Positions 34,276 to 42,789 of a DNA stretch of 64,000 bases are shown here, one piece after another. The stretch covers positions 276,173 through 340,172 of IMG/VR virus record IMGVR_UViG_3300042473_001265, one strand, 5' to 3'. Each line of letters starts with the position of its first letter. Position 1 is the stretch's first letter. The stretch is from a virus. Below the pieces are notes generated by a model, which was not told where the DNA came from, did not search any database, and saw nothing but the letters and a program-made list of their open reading frames with translations. The position numbers and the translations under genes were made by a program.

Positions 34276-34896
34276 ATGTCAGAAGAAATTAAAGATGTCA
34301 ATGCCAAAATTGACGAAGCTGAAAAAGCTGTAAAGAAGTATGCCAGCAAAGACACTGTGATCAGCATTGGCGGGTATGAATTTACTCCAGCCAAGCTCAT
34401 GGTAGCAGCTACCATTGTGAGTTCAACACTAGGCGGCTTATATGGTGCGTTTGAAGTGTACAAGGACTATCAGGGCATGAAGAAAAAGATTGCTGAATAT
34501 TCAGCACCAGACTTGAGTGGCTTTGACAAAAGGCTGGCCGTGATTGAAGAAAATTCAGGCAAGACCAGCGACTACACTCGTGACATCAAAAATGATCTAA
34601 AGAACGATATTCGCCGCAACGAAACTGTGACAGAACAAGTGGAGCGCAGTGTAAAAACTGCTCAGCGTGAGACTGAAGCTGAAATGCGAGCAGCCCGCAA
34701 AGATGTGCGTGAAGACCTTGACAAGGCTCGTGCTGAAGTCAATACTATACGCAAAGAAATGGCTGATGCTCGTAGAGAGATCAATTCTGAAACTCAATCA
34801 CTCAAGAGAGAAGTCAATAGAGAAGTGGAAGCATTGAAGAAAGAACTTGATCAAAAAATTCAGCGAGCCATTGATAATCCCTTGGCTGGTAAATAA
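34276..34896 (+). CDS. membrane-anchored coiled-coil protein
   Basis: 206 residues. One membrane segment near residues 38-58 (LMVAATIVSSTLGGLYGAF), then a very long charged coiled coil (about 95-200) rich in K, E, R and A. Preceded by AAAGGAG. It could span the periplasm or tether host structures. Part of the exported/membrane block 31446-36176. Family not recognised. Confidence 0.65.
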   Translation: MSEEIKDVNAKIDEAEKAVKKYASKDTVISIGGYEFTPAKLMVAATIVSSTLGGLYGAFEVYKDYQGMKKKIAEYSAPDLSGFDKRLAVIEENSGKTSDYTRDIKNDLKNDIRRNETVTEQVERSVKTAQRETEAEMRAARKDVREDLDKARAEVNTIRKEMADARREINSETQSLKREVNREVEALKKELDQKIQRAIDNPLAGK

Positions 34897-34911
34897 TTCA
34901 AAGGAGTTAAC

Positions 34912-35460
34912 ATGGCAGAAGAAAAGAAACCCCTATCAAGATCAGAACGTGAAGCACAAATCAAGGACAAAGCAGGCTTAGTAATTGTTTTCATGGCCTT
35001 GTTCCTAGCAGCAAATACATACATTGCCAACAACTTCAGCAGTGTAGCACAAACCAATCTGCTGAAGGCCAGCAACACCTACGGATTTTATCAGTCCAAA
35101 AGTATCAAGCAAACTCTGGCTGAAGGACAACTGGAAGAAGCCCGGATTGTTGGCAACAAAGAACGCATGGAAAAACTGCAGGCCAAAATTGATCGCTACG
35201 AGTCAGAACCCGACACAGGCGAAGGCAAACGAGAGTTATTGGTCCGAGCACGAGCACAAGAAGCTGCAAGAGATGAAGCTAGACTACACAGTCCGTGGCT
35301 GAACTTTTCGGGCATGCTGTTTCAGTTGGCCATTGTGCTGTTATCTGCCAGTATTTTAGCAGTTAACATGCGTATGTATTGGGGTTCAATAGGAGTAGGA
35401 GCACTAGGTCTGGTACTCATGAGTCAAGGCCTATGGCTGTGGGCTCCGCTAAGTATGTAA
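34912..35460 (+). CDS. DUF4337-type membrane protein
   Basis: 182 residues. Residues about 22-40 are a first membrane segment (AGLVIVFMALFLAANTYIA), then NNFSSVAQTNLLKASNTYGFYQSKSIKQ, a pattern I associate with DUF4337 proteins, then a charged helix. Two further membrane segments end the protein (about 133-152 and 158-180). Function of the family is unknown. Its stop overlaps the desaturase start (TAATG). Confidence 0.7.
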   Translation: MAEEKKPLSRSEREAQIKDKAGLVIVFMALFLAANTYIANNFSSVAQTNLLKASNTYGFYQSKSIKQTLAEGQLEEARIVGNKERMEKLQAKIDRYESEPDTGEGKRELLVRARAQEAARDEARLHSPWLNFSGMLFQLAIVLLSASILAVNMRMYWGSIGVGALGLVLMSQGLWLWAPLSM

Positions 35461-36176
35461 TGACATATTTAATTTACACCTTGATAGTCACGCACATTAC
35501 CATAGTGTGCGTGACTTTGTTTTTGCACCGTAGCCAAGCACATCGTGGCGTGACTTTTCATCCTGTGATTGCTCATGCCATGAGATTTTGGTTGTGGTTG
35601 ACCACAGGCATGGTCACCAAACAATGGGTTGCAATACATCGCAAGCATCATAGATTTAGTGATCAACAAGGTGATCCGCATACACCACATGTGTATGGCA
35701 TCAGGCGTGTGCTATTTCGAGGAGCAATGTTATATCATGCAGCAAGCAAAGATAAAGTCATGGTTGATTCATACGGCGTTGGTACTCCTGCTGATTGGAT
35801 GGAGCGCAACATATACACTGCTCACAGTAGACTTGGCATTGGCATTCTCTTTGTGTTCAACCTAGCGGTGTTTGGCTGGTGGGGGCTGCTGATTTGGGGC
35901 ATACAGATGATCTGGATACCGTTTTGGGCAGCAGGAATAGTCAACGGTGTAGGACACTGGATAGGATACAGAAATGGCGAAACCAAAGATCACAGTAGAA
36001 ACATTATGCCTTGGGGTATTGTTATTGGTGGGGAATGCCTGCATAATAACCATCATTTGGATCCTGCTAACCCTCGACTGAGCAGACGTTGGTTTGAATT
36101 TGACATAGGTTGGATGTATATTACTGTGCTTAAATCCATAGGACTAGCAACGCTGACCACAAGACGGCCGCAATAA
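35460..36176 (+). CDS. fatty acid (acyl) desaturase
   Basis: 238 residues with three His boxes of the membrane di-iron desaturases: HRSQAHR (about 23-29), HRKHH (about 57-61) and HNNHH (about 191-195), plus four hydrophobic helices. The family inserts a double bond, usually delta-9, into acyl chains. Somewhat shorter than bacterial enzymes, but the core is complete. The ATG at 35460 overlaps the upstream stop; longer in-frame starts lie inside the upstream gene. Altered membrane fluidity during infection is the likely effect (inference). Confidence 0.88.
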   Translation: MTYLIYTLIVTHITIVCVTLFLHRSQAHRGVTFHPVIAHAMRFWLWLTTGMVTKQWVAIHRKHHRFSDQQGDPHTPHVYGIRRVLFRGAMLYHAASKDKVMVDSYGVGTPADWMERNIYTAHSRLGIGILFVFNLAVFGWWGLLIWGIQMIWIPFWAAGIVNGVGHWIGYRNGETKDHSRNIMPWGIVIGGECLHNNHHLDPANPRLSRRWFEFDIGWMYITVLKSIGLATLTTRRPQ

Positions 36177-36185
36177 TTAGCCAAT

Positions 36186-36206
36186 AAAAAAGAGCCTTGC
36201 GGCCCT
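36186..36206 (-). terminator. rho-independent terminator of pstS (reverse strand)
   Basis: On the reverse strand AGGGCC, GCAA tetraloop, GGCTCT, then T-run. It lies 47 bases after the pstS stop and 10 after the convergent desaturase stop. Confidence 0.7.
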
Positions 36207-36252
36207 TAGTGCTGGTTACGAGTTCCAGCCTCCGCTCAATCTTGCGGCCGGT

Positions 36253-37254
36253 TTATTTGATCTGTGTCCAAACTCGTTCACGAATTTGTTTAGTCAAGCT
36301 GTCGGGCAATGACACATAGTCAAGGTCAGCAGCATCCTTCTTGCCGTTGCGGAATGCCCAGTCAAAGAACTTGAGCACTTCAGCTGAAGATTTTTTATCT
36401 GCTGGATCTTTGTACATGATAATAAAGCTGGCAGTGCTTATTGGCCAGACCGCATCACCCTTTTGATCCACAATGCTCAAGCCCATGCCCGGCACACTGA
36501 ACCAATCAGCACCTGCGGCTGCGGCCGCAAATGTCACATCATCAGGGCTGACAAATTTACCGTTTTTGTTCTGTAGCTGCATAAAAGTCATGTTGTTTTT
36601 CTTTACATAAGCATACTCAACATAACCAATGCCGCCCTTGGTACGATTCACAATGGCTGCAACACCTTCGTTGCCTTTGCCACCAATACTGCTCACAGCA
36701 GGCCATTTGATTGCTGCACCACGACCCACACGCTTGGCCCACTCGGTGCTGGCCACAGTCAAGTAGTCAGTCCAGTTGAATGTTGTGCCCGACCCGTCTG
36801 CACGATGAACCACGGTGATTGGTTGATCAGGCAGCTTCTTGCCAGGGTTCAGTGCTGCCAGTCTGGCATCATTCCAACGAGTGATGTCACCCAGAAACAC
36901 TTCTGCCAACACTGTGCCAGTGATTCGCAACTCTCCAGGTTTAAACCCTTCCAAGTTCACAATAGGCACTGTGCCACCAATGATGGCGGGAAACTGTACT
37001 TGTGCTAGCTTGTCTAGCTCTGCACCTGCTACTGGAGCATCGCTGGCACCAAAGGTCACTGTTTTGTTGTTGATCTGGCGTATGCCACCTGAACTACCAA
37101 TTGACTGATAGTTGAGTCCAATGCCTGTTTCTTTCTTGTAGGCTTCTGCCCACTTGGCATAGATGGGATAGGGGAATGTTGCGCCTGCGCCAGTGATGTC
37201 TGCGTGAGCTGTGACAGTTATGGCCGCTAGCAAAATAGCTAATAGTTTGTTCAT
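36253..37254 (-). CDS. pstS: phosphate-binding protein PstS
   Basis: 333 residues, full length. Signal peptide about 1-18 (MNKLLAILLAAITVTAHA). Phosphate-binding motifs: TGAGATFPYPIY, SIGSSGGI, FGASDAPV and ADGSGTTFNW. It binds phosphate in the periplasm and passes it to the host Pst transporter. T4-like marine phages commonly carry it. A Pho-box-like sequence lies upstream (37321-37338) and the gene stands alone between two terminators or convergent ends. Confidence 0.95.
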   Translation of the reverse strand: MNKLLAILLAAITVTAHADITGAGATFPYPIYAKWAEAYKKETGIGLNYQSIGSSGGIRQINNKTVTFGASDAPVAGAELDKLAQVQFPAIIGGTVPIVNLEGFKPGELRITGTVLAEVFLGDITRWNDARLAALNPGKKLPDQPITVVHRADGSGTTFNWTDYLTVASTEWAKRVGRGAAIKWPAVSSIGGKGNEGVAAIVNRTKGGIGYVEYAYVKKNNMTFMQLQNKNGKFVSPDDVTFAAAAAGADWFSVPGMGLSIVDQKGDAVWPISTASFIIMYKDPADKKSSAEVLKFFDWAFRNGKKDAADLDYVSLPDSLTKQIRERVWTQIK

Positions 37255-37275
37255 TTTGTATGTTCCTTAAATAAT

Positions 37276-37301
37276 TGTGCAATGCAGAATGCTCTTGCAC
37301 A
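37276..37301 (-). other. hairpin in pstS leader
   Basis: TGTGCAA and TTGCACA form a 7-base stem over a 12-base loop in the 5' untranslated region of pstS. It could affect mRNA stability; role unknown. Confidence 0.45.
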
Positions 37302-37303
37302 GT

Positions 37304-37338
37304 TATTTAAGTGTTAATATATTACAGTTTTGTTACAA
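37304..37338 (-). promoter_or_regulatory. PhoB-type Pho box and -10 of pstS
   Basis: On the reverse strand TTGTAAC, AAAA, CTGTAAT: two 7-base direct repeats 4 bases apart, as in the Pho box (CTGTCAT repeats). A -10-like TAAATA (37304-37309) lies 11 bases after the second repeat, with no separate -35, the usual layout of PhoB-activated promoters. Confidence 0.65.
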
Positions 37339-37350
37339 ATTTGTGAATAT

Positions 37351-38667
37351 TTACTTTTTAAGCGATTTCAAATATCTCTTGTAATAGCTTCTGGCCTTAA
37401 GCGTTACAACCATTGTTTCGCTGATATCATTTCTTCTACTCTCTCTTTCACTTTTATAAAGTCCTGGTATCTTTCTAATAGTTTTTTTAAAATCAAAAAA
37501 AGTTTTACTGGTATTGGTTTCTTCCATTTCAGCAAATGCCACGGCCAAGTTGTGTTTTAATTCATTGACGATCAAATTAAAAAACTGTTCACTAAAAAAA
37601 TGTTGCTTATTGTGATTTGTAATTTCTTTAATCTTTGCCCAATTGATCAATTGTTCTTCGGGCGTCCACTCTGTGATAGTTTTCATTGCAGCAACAATTG
37701 AATTTAATCGATCAACCGGATCTGTCACAGTGTCATACGATTCGTCGATGATGCCGGCAAATGTTTTAAAGCCGTAATTTTGAAGATATGCCAAGCTGCC
37801 CGGGGTTGCCGCCAATATAAACGGGTGTCCACAAGCAATGGGTCTGAGTATTTTTTCAGTCAACTGTATTCTATCGTCGTCAAACAGTGTTTCTAACACC
37901 ACTTCAAATTTTGTATTGGCATAGTCGTCAACAGTAAAATCTGCACTAGAACTGCTTGATGCTGCGGTAGTGGGTAATGTGTCTTGAATGTGAACTGGTT
38001 TAAATACTGCATTCTTAAACTCATGCGCAGCGTAGTGTACACTGTGTTCGGGGTCAATAGGATTGAATGATGTTTGACAATCGTCGACCAATTGATGTTG
38101 TTGTAGTAGTTCTACAAATTTAAGTCTGTATTCTCTTGTTCCTGCCCAGGCACGATTGTAAATAAGAAATTGTTTTTGTAATTTGTTAGGTGTGATATCC
38201 ATATGTTTTGCAAAACGAAACCAGTCTTGTGCGATCACAGCATGTGCCCAATAATATACCGGGATAAAGTGACTGTGTTGGTATTTTTGAACATTTGTAG
38301 ATTGTTGTTCACTGTGTAACAGGATACATTTATCATATATATTATCCATGTATATTCTTAGATTTGGTGGCTGTGCGTATGGCACAGGGCCGCCGTTAAG
38401 ATGCTCGGTAATCCAGTGGTGAGTGCGAACAAAGTTACTGGATTGATAAAAATCATAATCCAATGGTTCTTGATCGTGGCACACTATCTCTGGATATATT
38501 CGGTAAGTTGGCGATGCATAGGCTCCGACATGATCACACACCATATCTAAATCTTCAATATTTTTTGAGCCATGTGGGAAAAAGCGATAAATTAATACAT
38601 AGTCGCCGCGCACCTGTTCGGCAATACTATGAATGTAGTGATACAATCGATCTAAAGGAATACTCAT
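37351..38667 (-). CDS. GT10/exostosin-like glycosyltransferase-type protein
   Basis: 438 residues from the ATG complementary to 38665-38667; an upstream extension would run antisense to the dehydrogenase gene and was rejected. The C-terminal half, FEVVLETLFDDDRIQLTEKILRPIACGHPFIL and GSLAYLQNYGFKTF, matches the nucleotide-sugar end of GT10/exostosin-type transferases (LTEK...GxPFI...GFKTF). The N-terminal half has IYPEIVCHDQEPLDYDFY. Probably adds a sugar to a phage or host glycan. The start is only 3 bases from the divergent dehydrogenase start. Confidence 0.7.
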   Translation of the reverse strand: MSIPLDRLYHYIHSIAEQVRGDYVLIYRFFPHGSKNIEDLDMVCDHVGAYASPTYRIYPEIVCHDQEPLDYDFYQSSNFVRTHHWITEHLNGGPVPYAQPPNLRIYMDNIYDKCILLHSEQQSTNVQKYQHSHFIPVYYWAHAVIAQDWFRFAKHMDITPNKLQKQFLIYNRAWAGTREYRLKFVELLQQHQLVDDCQTSFNPIDPEHSVHYAAHEFKNAVFKPVHIQDTLPTTAASSSSSADFTVDDYANTKFEVVLETLFDDDRIQLTEKILRPIACGHPFILAATPGSLAYLQNYGFKTFAGIIDESYDTVTDPVDRLNSIVAAMKTITEWTPEEQLINWAKIKEITNHNKQHFFSEQFFNLIVNELKHNLAVAFAEMEETNTSKTFFDFKKTIRKIPGLYKSERESRRNDISETMVVTLKARSYYKRYLKSLKK

Positions 38668-38670
38668 AAA

Positions 38671-39930
38671 ATGAAAAATATAGGCTTTATTGGCATTGGA
38701 AAATTGGGGCTGGATTGTGCCGAAGTCATGGCAGAAAAGTTCACAGTGCGGGGTTATGATATTTACCCAAGAACCAGTGACCTGATAAAAGTTTGCGGCA
38801 TTGAAGAAACTGTAAATGAAAGTGAATGGATTTTTATTGCTGTTCCTACACCGCACGAAGCTGGATACGACGGTTCGGTTCCCAGCAGTCATATGACGCC
38901 AAAAGATTTTGGACATGATGCTGTCAAAGATGCCATTGCCAAAATAAATCAATACGCCACAGAGCCTAAAAAGATTGTGTTGATCAGCACAGTGCTGCCC
39001 GGAACCACTCGCAGGCATTTTGTTAATCTACTAGACAAGCAACATCAATTTTTATACAATCCTTACTTGATTGCCATGGGTTCGGTCAAATGGGACATGG
39101 CTCATCCAGAAATGGTCATGATCGGAACCGAAGATGGCAACTGGAACGGGGTAGCATCTGAACTGGTAGACATTTACAAACAGATTATGGCCAACAATCC
39201 ACGCTACGAAATTGGCACCTGGGACGAATGCGAAGCAATAAAGATTTTTTACAACACATTCATTTCGGCCAAAGTTGGACTGGTCAACATGATACAGGAC
39301 TTTGCCATGAAGATTGGCAATATCAATGTGGATGTAGTAACTGATGCCTTGGCTCGTAGCACCATGCGTATCATGGGTCCAAAGTACATGACAGCAGGCA
39401 TGGGCGATGCCGGTGCTTGCCATCCCCGTGACAACATTGCACTGCGGTGGCTGGCCGAAGAATACGACATTGGCTACGATCTGTTTGACACTGTGATGAG
39501 TGCTAGAGAAGTGCAGGCAAAGAATCTTGCTCAGTTTTTGTTTGACACAGCCCTTCAGGACGGAAAAGCCTTTGGTCTTTTACCCATTGTGATTCACGGC
39601 AAAGCCTACAAACCCGATGTACCATACTGCATTGGCAGCTACAGCACCCTGGTTGGACACTACTTGAAAGAACTGGGAGTATTGGTCAAGTATGTTGACC
39701 CATTGGCCGACGACCTTGCTGATGTGGTGGCCACAGTTGACGGGCCCGCGGTATTTTTATGGGCTCACAATCGCAAGATCACTTACGAATACACCGGTGA
39801 TCAGCAGGACACTCAACCGTACTGTACAATTCATCCCGGCAGTGTCATTGTTGATCCGTGGCGTAAACTGTCCAAGACCATGAATGACATTACAGTAATA
39901 CACTACGGAAATACTCGTAAAACAACATGA
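38671..39930 (+). CDS. UDP-glucose/GDP-mannose dehydrogenase family protein
   Basis: 419 residues. Rossmann motif GFIGIGKLGLDCAEVM at the N-terminus, FIAVPTPHEAGYDGSVP, the middle domain lysine region EAIKIFYNTFISAKVGLVNMI, and the catalytic Cys in GACHPRDNIAL. The C-terminal UDP-binding domain (IHGKAYKPDVPYCIGSYS) is present. The family oxidises NDP-hexose to NDP-uronate with two NAD+. It precedes SGNH hydrolase and is divergent from the glycosyltransferase, suggesting a glycan decoration set. Confidence 0.88.
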   Translation: MKNIGFIGIGKLGLDCAEVMAEKFTVRGYDIYPRTSDLIKVCGIEETVNESEWIFIAVPTPHEAGYDGSVPSSHMTPKDFGHDAVKDAIAKINQYATEPKKIVLISTVLPGTTRRHFVNLLDKQHQFLYNPYLIAMGSVKWDMAHPEMVMIGTEDGNWNGVASELVDIYKQIMANNPRYEIGTWDECEAIKIFYNTFISAKVGLVNMIQDFAMKIGNINVDVVTDALARSTMRIMGPKYMTAGMGDAGACHPRDNIALRWLAEEYDIGYDLFDTVMSAREVQAKNLAQFLFDTALQDGKAFGLLPIVIHGKAYKPDVPYCIGSYSTLVGHYLKELGVLVKYVDPLADDLADVVATVDGPAVFLWAHNRKITYEYTGDQQDTQPYCTIHPGSVIVDPWRKLSKTMNDITVIHYGNTRKTT

Positions 39931-39989
39931 TTAATTCTGATTTTGGATTTACGCCATTGAGACAAATATGGATTAGTGATCAGTACTGA
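39927..39989 (+). other. 20-codon frame, possible gene remnant
   Basis: An ATG overlapping the dehydrogenase stop (ATGA) opens MINSDFGFTPLRQIWISDQY then stops. It reads like the N-terminus of a larger protein, so it may be the remains of a deleted gene rather than a working peptide. Confidence 0.3.
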
Positions 39990-39991
39990 AT

Positions 39992-40789
39992 ATGAATGCA
40001 GTCATTGATTTATTAACAGTGCCAGAATTAGCCAACAAACAATTTGCTTACTCCGGAATAGATACTTTAAACAGTTGTTTGGATAAAGAATTATTCATTC
40101 ATTGGTCACACCCGATTGAGTACAAATATAACACTAGAGGATTTCGTGATCAAGAATGGCCAGTGAATCTGGCCAATGCCGTATGGTGTATTGGTGATAG
40201 CTTTACTGTAGGAATTGGAAGTCCCGAGTCGCACACTTGGCCTAAAGTATTAGCACAAAAAAATAAATGTAGCACTATCAATATCAGTATGGATGGTGCC
40301 AGCAACGCCTGGATTGCACGACAAGCAAGATTGATATTGAATCATATTCGACCGCACTACTGTGTGATACAGTGGAGTTTTTTACATAGAACAGAAAACA
40401 AAAGTTTCAAAAAGATGCATCACACTGCGCTGAGTGCAGACTCTGAACACAATATACCGCAATGGCGCGAGCTGTGTGCAGAGTTTGCTTGCTATCCCAA
40501 TGTTGTTCAAAGTGTCATACCCGACGCTGCTCCGGGAATCAGTCGCTCAGAAGCAGAAGGTTGGTGGTGGAATCTGCGACAAGACAATTGGCCAGAAATT
40601 TTACCCAATTTACCGCCCAAAGATATCACAGTGCCACAGCAGTTTGATCAACATTGGCAACTGCAATCTATTCTGTCAGATTATAATGTAATTTTAGTGC
40701 AACAAAAAGACCGTGCTAGAGACGGGTTTCATTATGATATTCAAACTGCCAACTGGTTTGTGGACAAAATTTCACACAGGTTGCGTTAA
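39992..40789 (+). CDS. SGNH/GDSL-type hydrolase
   Basis: 265 residues. Block I GDSF near residue 70 (WCIGDSFTVGIGS, nucleophile S70), an Asn-containing middle (SMDGASNAWIARQ) and the catalytic D-x-x-H (D244, H247 in DGFHYD). The family removes or transfers acyl groups on glycans or lipids. Its 3' end overlaps the convergent sulfotransferase-like gene by 18 bases. Substrate unknown; context suggests glycan O-acyl editing. Confidence 0.75.
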   Translation: MNAVIDLLTVPELANKQFAYSGIDTLNSCLDKELFIHWSHPIEYKYNTRGFRDQEWPVNLANAVWCIGDSFTVGIGSPESHTWPKVLAQKNKCSTINISMDGASNAWIARQARLILNHIRPHYCVIQWSFLHRTENKSFKKMHHTALSADSEHNIPQWRELCAEFACYPNVVQSVIPDAAPGISRSEAEGWWWNLRQDNWPEILPNLPPKDITVPQQFDQHWQLQSILSDYNVILVQQKDRARDGFHYDIQTANWFVDKISHRLR

Positions 40790-41926
40790 TTGTGGACGAG
40801 TGTGCCACTGATTCATCTCTGTTTCTGTTTGTTGATCAATATCCTGGTCTGAATAAACATCGCCTAACCCGCATATTTTACTGTGTTGATCAGTCATCCA
40901 TTGATTGTAAACTGCTACGCACTGATCAAAGTTCTTGATCAACAAACGTTTTTCCAACAGAGTGTTTAATTTGATGGGTATTGGTGTGGTGAGTGTTTTT
41001 CTTTCTACTAATTCATCAATGGCCTGTTGAACTAATTGATATTTGGGTCCGTGTGTTAATAAAAAGTCCCGATCAGCACTGCTGAGACTGAGCGAGATGT
41101 CGTTGTGTGCAATGCTTTGTAGTTGCATATTCGTGTGGCTGCTGTGAGAATGTTCTAGCTGCAACATTTTATCGGGTGCAGGCAATTGTTGACTTATGCC
41201 ACTCAAATCGCTCAACAAATAATGACAGCGATTCCACTGCTGAAAATCAATGCCAAAATGTTCGTTCCAATTGATTTTTTTAGACTGGCCGCGAAATATT
41301 CCAAGATTCAGTATGTACTGTTCTATATTGGGCAAGTGCTGCTCGTATTCAAAATGACTGCTGACCACAAAGTGTTGATCTACCCATTCCAGATAGGCCT
41401 TGTATTTGAATAGGTAATTGATCATTATCCCTGTATCAACTGTGATTCTATCACGATACAGTGCGCCCAGTGTTTGTATTTTTTCTGCGTGGCTGTACAC
41501 ATTCAATCGTTTGGTTTCATTGTAAATGCACCAGCTCAATGCATGTTCTAATAGATTATGACGTCGGGCTTGAATAATGAAAAAGTTTTCGTTTAGATAG
41601 TTGTAAAAAGGTATCTGCTGCTCCAGTGAGTCTGCACGGCCTTGAATGTGATAGTGCGCCAGTCTAGACGTTTTGTAGTGATCAACAGAATTCAGCAATT
41701 CAGTTATGTCATCAAGGCTCTGATAATAACCCCAAGATCTTCCATTTGGCTTGCCCAGTACTTCACGCTGATAAGCAGGATTGTAATATTTGATCAGGCC
41801 ATTGCTGAGTTCGTGCAAGTTGATCACAGGACGATCAAAAAAATCGTGAAAATTCATGTACACTGTGATTAGCCGTTGCAATAAGGTACTTCCCACTCGA
41901 TCGGGGGTAAGGATTAATACATTCAT
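40772..41926 (-). CDS. sulfotransferase-like protein
   Basis: 384 residues from the ATG complementary to 41924-41926, preferred because MNVLILTPDRVGSTLLQRLI then sits at the N-terminus. That segment is the 5'-phosphosulfate-binding loop of PAPS sulfotransferases (RxGSTLL). FIIQARRHNLLEHALSW resembles the 3'-phosphate motif (RxxxxxxxS). No second domain recognised. Sulfation of a glycan or protein is plausible; activity is unproven. Confidence 0.65.
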   Translation of the reverse strand: MNVLILTPDRVGSTLLQRLITVYMNFHDFFDRPVINLHELSNGLIKYYNPAYQREVLGKPNGRSWGYYQSLDDITELLNSVDHYKTSRLAHYHIQGRADSLEQQIPFYNYLNENFFIIQARRHNLLEHALSWCIYNETKRLNVYSHAEKIQTLGALYRDRITVDTGIMINYLFKYKAYLEWVDQHFVVSSHFEYEQHLPNIEQYILNLGIFRGQSKKINWNEHFGIDFQQWNRCHYLLSDLSGISQQLPAPDKMLQLEHSHSSHTNMQLQSIAHNDISLSLSSADRDFLLTHGPKYQLVQQAIDELVERKTLTTPIPIKLNTLLEKRLLIKNFDQCVAVYNQWMTDQHSKICGLGDVYSDQDIDQQTETEMNQWHTRPQLTQPV

Positions 41927-42099
41927 TATGTACTTATCGAGGATAAATATCATATATATGTTATCATATATGTTTATCTTGCACCTTCTCTCTGACAATT
42001 TGATTTTTAGAACAGCAGTCGGCATTGTTTCACGCTTGACATCAATCGGGATGACAGTAAAAATAATTTATTTTGATATGACAGTCAGACTGGCATACA
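41927..42099. other. AT-rich divergent intergenic region
   Basis: 173 bases between divergent genes. 41941-41978 is AT-rich with nested palindromic pieces (GATAAA...TTTATC, CATATATATG). A TTGACA at 42036-42041 is followed 16 bases later only by a weak TAAAAA. No gene seen. Confidence 0.4.
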
Positions 42100-42789
42100 G
42101 TGGAAACTAAATTAAGTTTGCTTATACATGCTGATCCTGGAGCTAGGTCTGGATTCGTGGCTGCATGGCTTACTCAAAAATTAACCAAATTAACATTTGA
42201 TTCGGGCGAAGAACTTAAACCACAATTTTATAAAATACATGACTTAGATAATACACAACAAATTACAAATTTTAGTGGAATAAAAATAAGAATTCGTCCA
42301 ACATTAAAAATGATTGACTTACATTGTTTATTATTTTTAAGAAAGAATGTGCATGTTCAACTTCCAGATTTTACACGAGATGAATTTTGTCTAGACACAT
42401 TTACTAAACTAACGCATTTTGCACAAGAATTGTTTGAGAATGATGCACAGTTGAATTATTCCGTATACGATTACATTATAAATTTTGAAGATACATTTGA
42501 TACACAATGTATGATTGATTTATTTCAACAAATTAATAACAAATCACCAACCGCAGCAGAAATAGATATGTTACTGCAAACTAATCAGTTGAATTCTATA
42601 ACAATTGAAAAAAATCATAGCACATCAATTTTAAAATTGTGTCTTGAAAAAGAGGAACAATTGTCTTTGAAAGAATCAGAAAGATTTTGGTCAATAGTCG
42701 ATGTGTATAATACAGTAGATTGTGAATTATTATATGATGTTGTTTCGGATAAAATTAAAACAGAAAACTATGGAATATTCTTAAAATGA
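42100..42789 (+). CDS. AT-rich hypothetical protein, 229 aa
   Basis: GTG start. Opens METKLSLLIHADPGARSGFVAAWLTQKL, which hints at a nucleotide-binding loop as in glycosyl- or sulfotransferases, but a true Walker or PAPS motif is not clear. The rest is helical and Lys/Asn/Ile-rich. Its codons are visibly more A/T-ending than those of neighbours, suggesting separate acquisition. The stop overlaps the next start (ATGA). Function unknown. Confidence 0.6.
   Translation: METKLSLLIHADPGARSGFVAAWLTQKLTKLTFDSGEELKPQFYKIHDLDNTQQITNFSGIKIRIRPTLKMIDLHCLLFLRKNVHVQLPDFTRDEFCLDTFTKLTHFAQELFENDAQLNYSVYDYIINFEDTFDTQCMIDLFQQINNKSPTAAEIDMLLQTNQLNSITIEKNHSTSILKLCLEKEEQLSLKESERFWSIVDVYNTVDCELLYDVVSDKIKTENYGIFLK

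Noticed and set aside
33687-34463. Long reverse frames opposite the Ala/Pro-rich end of the Cys-repeat protein
   Set aside because: Low-complexity shadow of the forward gene, spanning two forward genes.
37351-39018. 555-residue version of the reverse glycosyltransferase
   Set aside because: The extra 117 residues run antisense to the NAD-binding domain of the dehydrogenase and look random; the start at 38667 fits better.
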